Below are positions 63,164 through 64,000 of a DNA stretch of 64,000 nt, in pieces (position 1 is the stretch's first letter; every line of letters starts with the position of its first letter). Below the pieces are notes generated by a model that had not been told where the DNA came from, made no database searches, and saw nothing but the letters and a program-made list of their open reading frames with translations. The translations under genes and the position numbers were made by a program. Source of the DNA: Elizabethkingia miricola (lineage in GTDB: Bacteria > Bacteroidota > Bacteroidia > Flavobacteriales > Weeksellaceae); NCBI RefSeq assembly GCF_001675285.1, contig NZ_LSGQ01000003.1:62001-126000 (forward strand), read 5' to 3'.

Positions 63164-64000
63164 TTAATATCCGAATATATCATTGAACTTATGAATTTCA
63201 TCTAAGCGAGGCCCTTTTTCTGTCATTTTTAGTGTTGCTAATTCATTGTGGGCATCGTGTTCGAAGAATAGAATATATTCATTATCCACAGCCTGCTTCA
63301 GGAATTTTTCTTTTTCAGATACTGTTAAAAGGGGACGCGTATCATAACCCATTACATATACTAATGGAATATGGCCTACAGTAGGAATAAGGTCTGCTGC
63401 GAAAACAATTGTTTTTTCCTGATATTTGATCACCGGTAACATTTGTTTCTCAGTATGACCGTCCACAAAAATAATATCCATTTTAAGGTCAGGCGCAAAT
63501 CCATAATTACCCGTTGTAGGTAATGGCACAAAATTAAGCTGGCCGCTTTCTTGGATAGGAAGAATGTTTTCCTTCAGGAAGCTTGCCTTCTCTCTTGGGT
63601 TGGGTTCTGTAGCCCATTCCCAATGACTTTCATTACTCCAGTATCTGGCATTTTTAAATGCAGTACGGTAGCCGCTTCTGTCATTATTCCATTCTATAGA
63701 TCCTCCACAGTGATCGAAGTGCAAATGGGTAAGAAAAACATCGGTAATATCGTCTTTAACAAAGCCATATTTAGCCAAAGATTTGTCTAAAGTAGCATCT
63801 CCCCAAAGGTCGTAATGCCCAAAGAATTTATCGTCCTGCTTATTGCCAAGACCATTATCAATAAGAATAAGGTTTTTTCCGTCTTCAATCAGCAGACAAC
63901 GCATACCGAGATCGATAAGATTTTTGCTGTCCGCAGGGTTTGTTTTTTGCCAGATAGATTTCGGAACAACACCAAACATAGCACCGCCGTCCAATTTGAA
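63164..64000 (-). CDS. Metallo-beta-lactamase-fold hydrolase, 5'-truncated by window edge
   Basis: The frame is open to the end of the window (FKLDGGAMFG reads through base 64000), so the start is outside. About 278 residues are visible. The zinc motif THLHFDHCGG (HxHxDH), ANAR-type NARYWSNESHWEW, the later histidines in FVDGHTEKQM and FEHDAHNELA, and the Asp of FAADLIPT define a glyoxalase-II or lactonase-like MBL fold. DGGAMFGVVPKSIWQK is typical of quorum-quenching lactonase-like or putative hydrolases in Bacteroidota. Substrate unknown. Upstream partner of coaE. Confidence 0.88.
   Translation of the reverse strand, partial: FKLDGGAMFGVVPKSIWQKTNPADSKNLIDLGMRCLLIEDGKNLILIDNGLGNKQDDKFFGHYDLWGDATLDKSLAKYGFVKDDITDVFLTHLHFDHCGGSIEWNNDRSGYRTAFKNARYWSNESHWEWATEPNPREKASFLKENILPIQESGQLNFVPLPTTGNYGFAPDLKMDIIFVDGHTEKQMLPVIKYQEKTIVFAADLIPTVGHIPLVYVMGYDTRPLLTVSEKEKFLKQAVDNEYILFFEHDAHNELATLKMTEKGPRLDEIHKFNDIFGY

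Overview
The window is a chromosomal segment from an AT-rich Bacteroidota, most likely the Flavobacteriia family Weeksellaceae (Elizabethkingia/Chryseobacterium type; the genus is my recollection of gene orders and was not searched). Supporting signs are a SusC/SusD pair, the bacillithiol enzyme BshB1, a PUR/DUF3276 protein, Bacteroidota-style TonB/ExbB/ExbD/ExbD genes, an Oar-like TonB-dependent receptor, DUF families typical of the group (DUF2480, DUF6452, DUF6048), and many promoters of the Bacteroidota form TAnnTTTG. Shine-Dalgarno sequences are rarely evident. There are no rRNA genes, no CRISPR array, no intact insertion sequence and no prophage. Most of the window is core chromosome.

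Layout. 1-888: the 3' part of a GT4 glycosyltransferase, probably the edge of a surface-polysaccharide locus. 885-6249 (minus): rocD, then accB-accC behind their own promoter, and pdxA-DUF177-rpmF. 6293-9024 (plus): ribE, an orphan NtrY-like histidine kinase and trmN6. 9082-10119 (minus): ftsE and rpmH. 10270-14498 (plus): a DHH phosphoesterase and an Oar-like TonB receptor. 14567-19584 (minus): a secreted unknown, an alpha/beta hydrolase, dsbD and tilS. 19718-23425 (plus): O-methyltransferase, NlpC/P60 peptidase, SnoaL-like protein, Kdo transferase, a nested inverted-repeat element and a lipoprotein. 23541-32478 (plus): leuS, the ExbB-ExbD-ExbD-TonB operon, a PstS-like lipoprotein and a TPR protein. 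32552-40096 (plus): bshB1, tRNA-His, a response regulator/kinase pair and a SusC/SusD pair. 40181-42319 (minus): PUR protein and an ABC exporter. 42428-44290 (plus): nusB, DUF1573 and yajC. 44352-50873 (minus): class 1A pyrD, aspS, S41 peptidase, HTH, DUF2975, DUF937 and DUF2480. 51014-61231 (plus): lpxB, comEC, sdhCAB, a double-glycine peptide, a TlpA-like lipoprotein and rlmD, followed to 62356 by DUF6452 and DUF6048. 62556-64000 (minus): coaE and a metallo-beta-lactamase-fold hydrolase cut by the window edge.

How the genes fit together. Envelope and uptake genes dominate the non-housekeeping content: one TonB energising complex, two kinds of outer-membrane receptor it could drive (Oar-like and SusC/D), and LPS synthesis (lpxB, Kdo transferase). 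The response regulator/kinase pair sits directly upstream of SusC/D, and both promoters carry the same inverted repeat, ATTAGAA...TTCTAAT, which suggests one autoregulated uptake circuit.

The items most deserving a second look are: (1) a 72-residue double-glycine-leader peptide at 57753-57971 with an internally duplicated, glycine-rich amphipathic core and no transporter beside it; (2) the two-component/SusCD circuit with shared operator-like repeats; (3) a roughly 155-bp element of three nested inverted repeats at 22722-22875, MITE-like; (4) a class 1A dihydroorotate dehydrogenase strikingly like the Lactococcus fumarate-dependent enzyme; and (5) overlapping divergent pdxA/ribE promoters built on a small palindrome. 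All family calls come from reading motifs and from memory; no database search was run.
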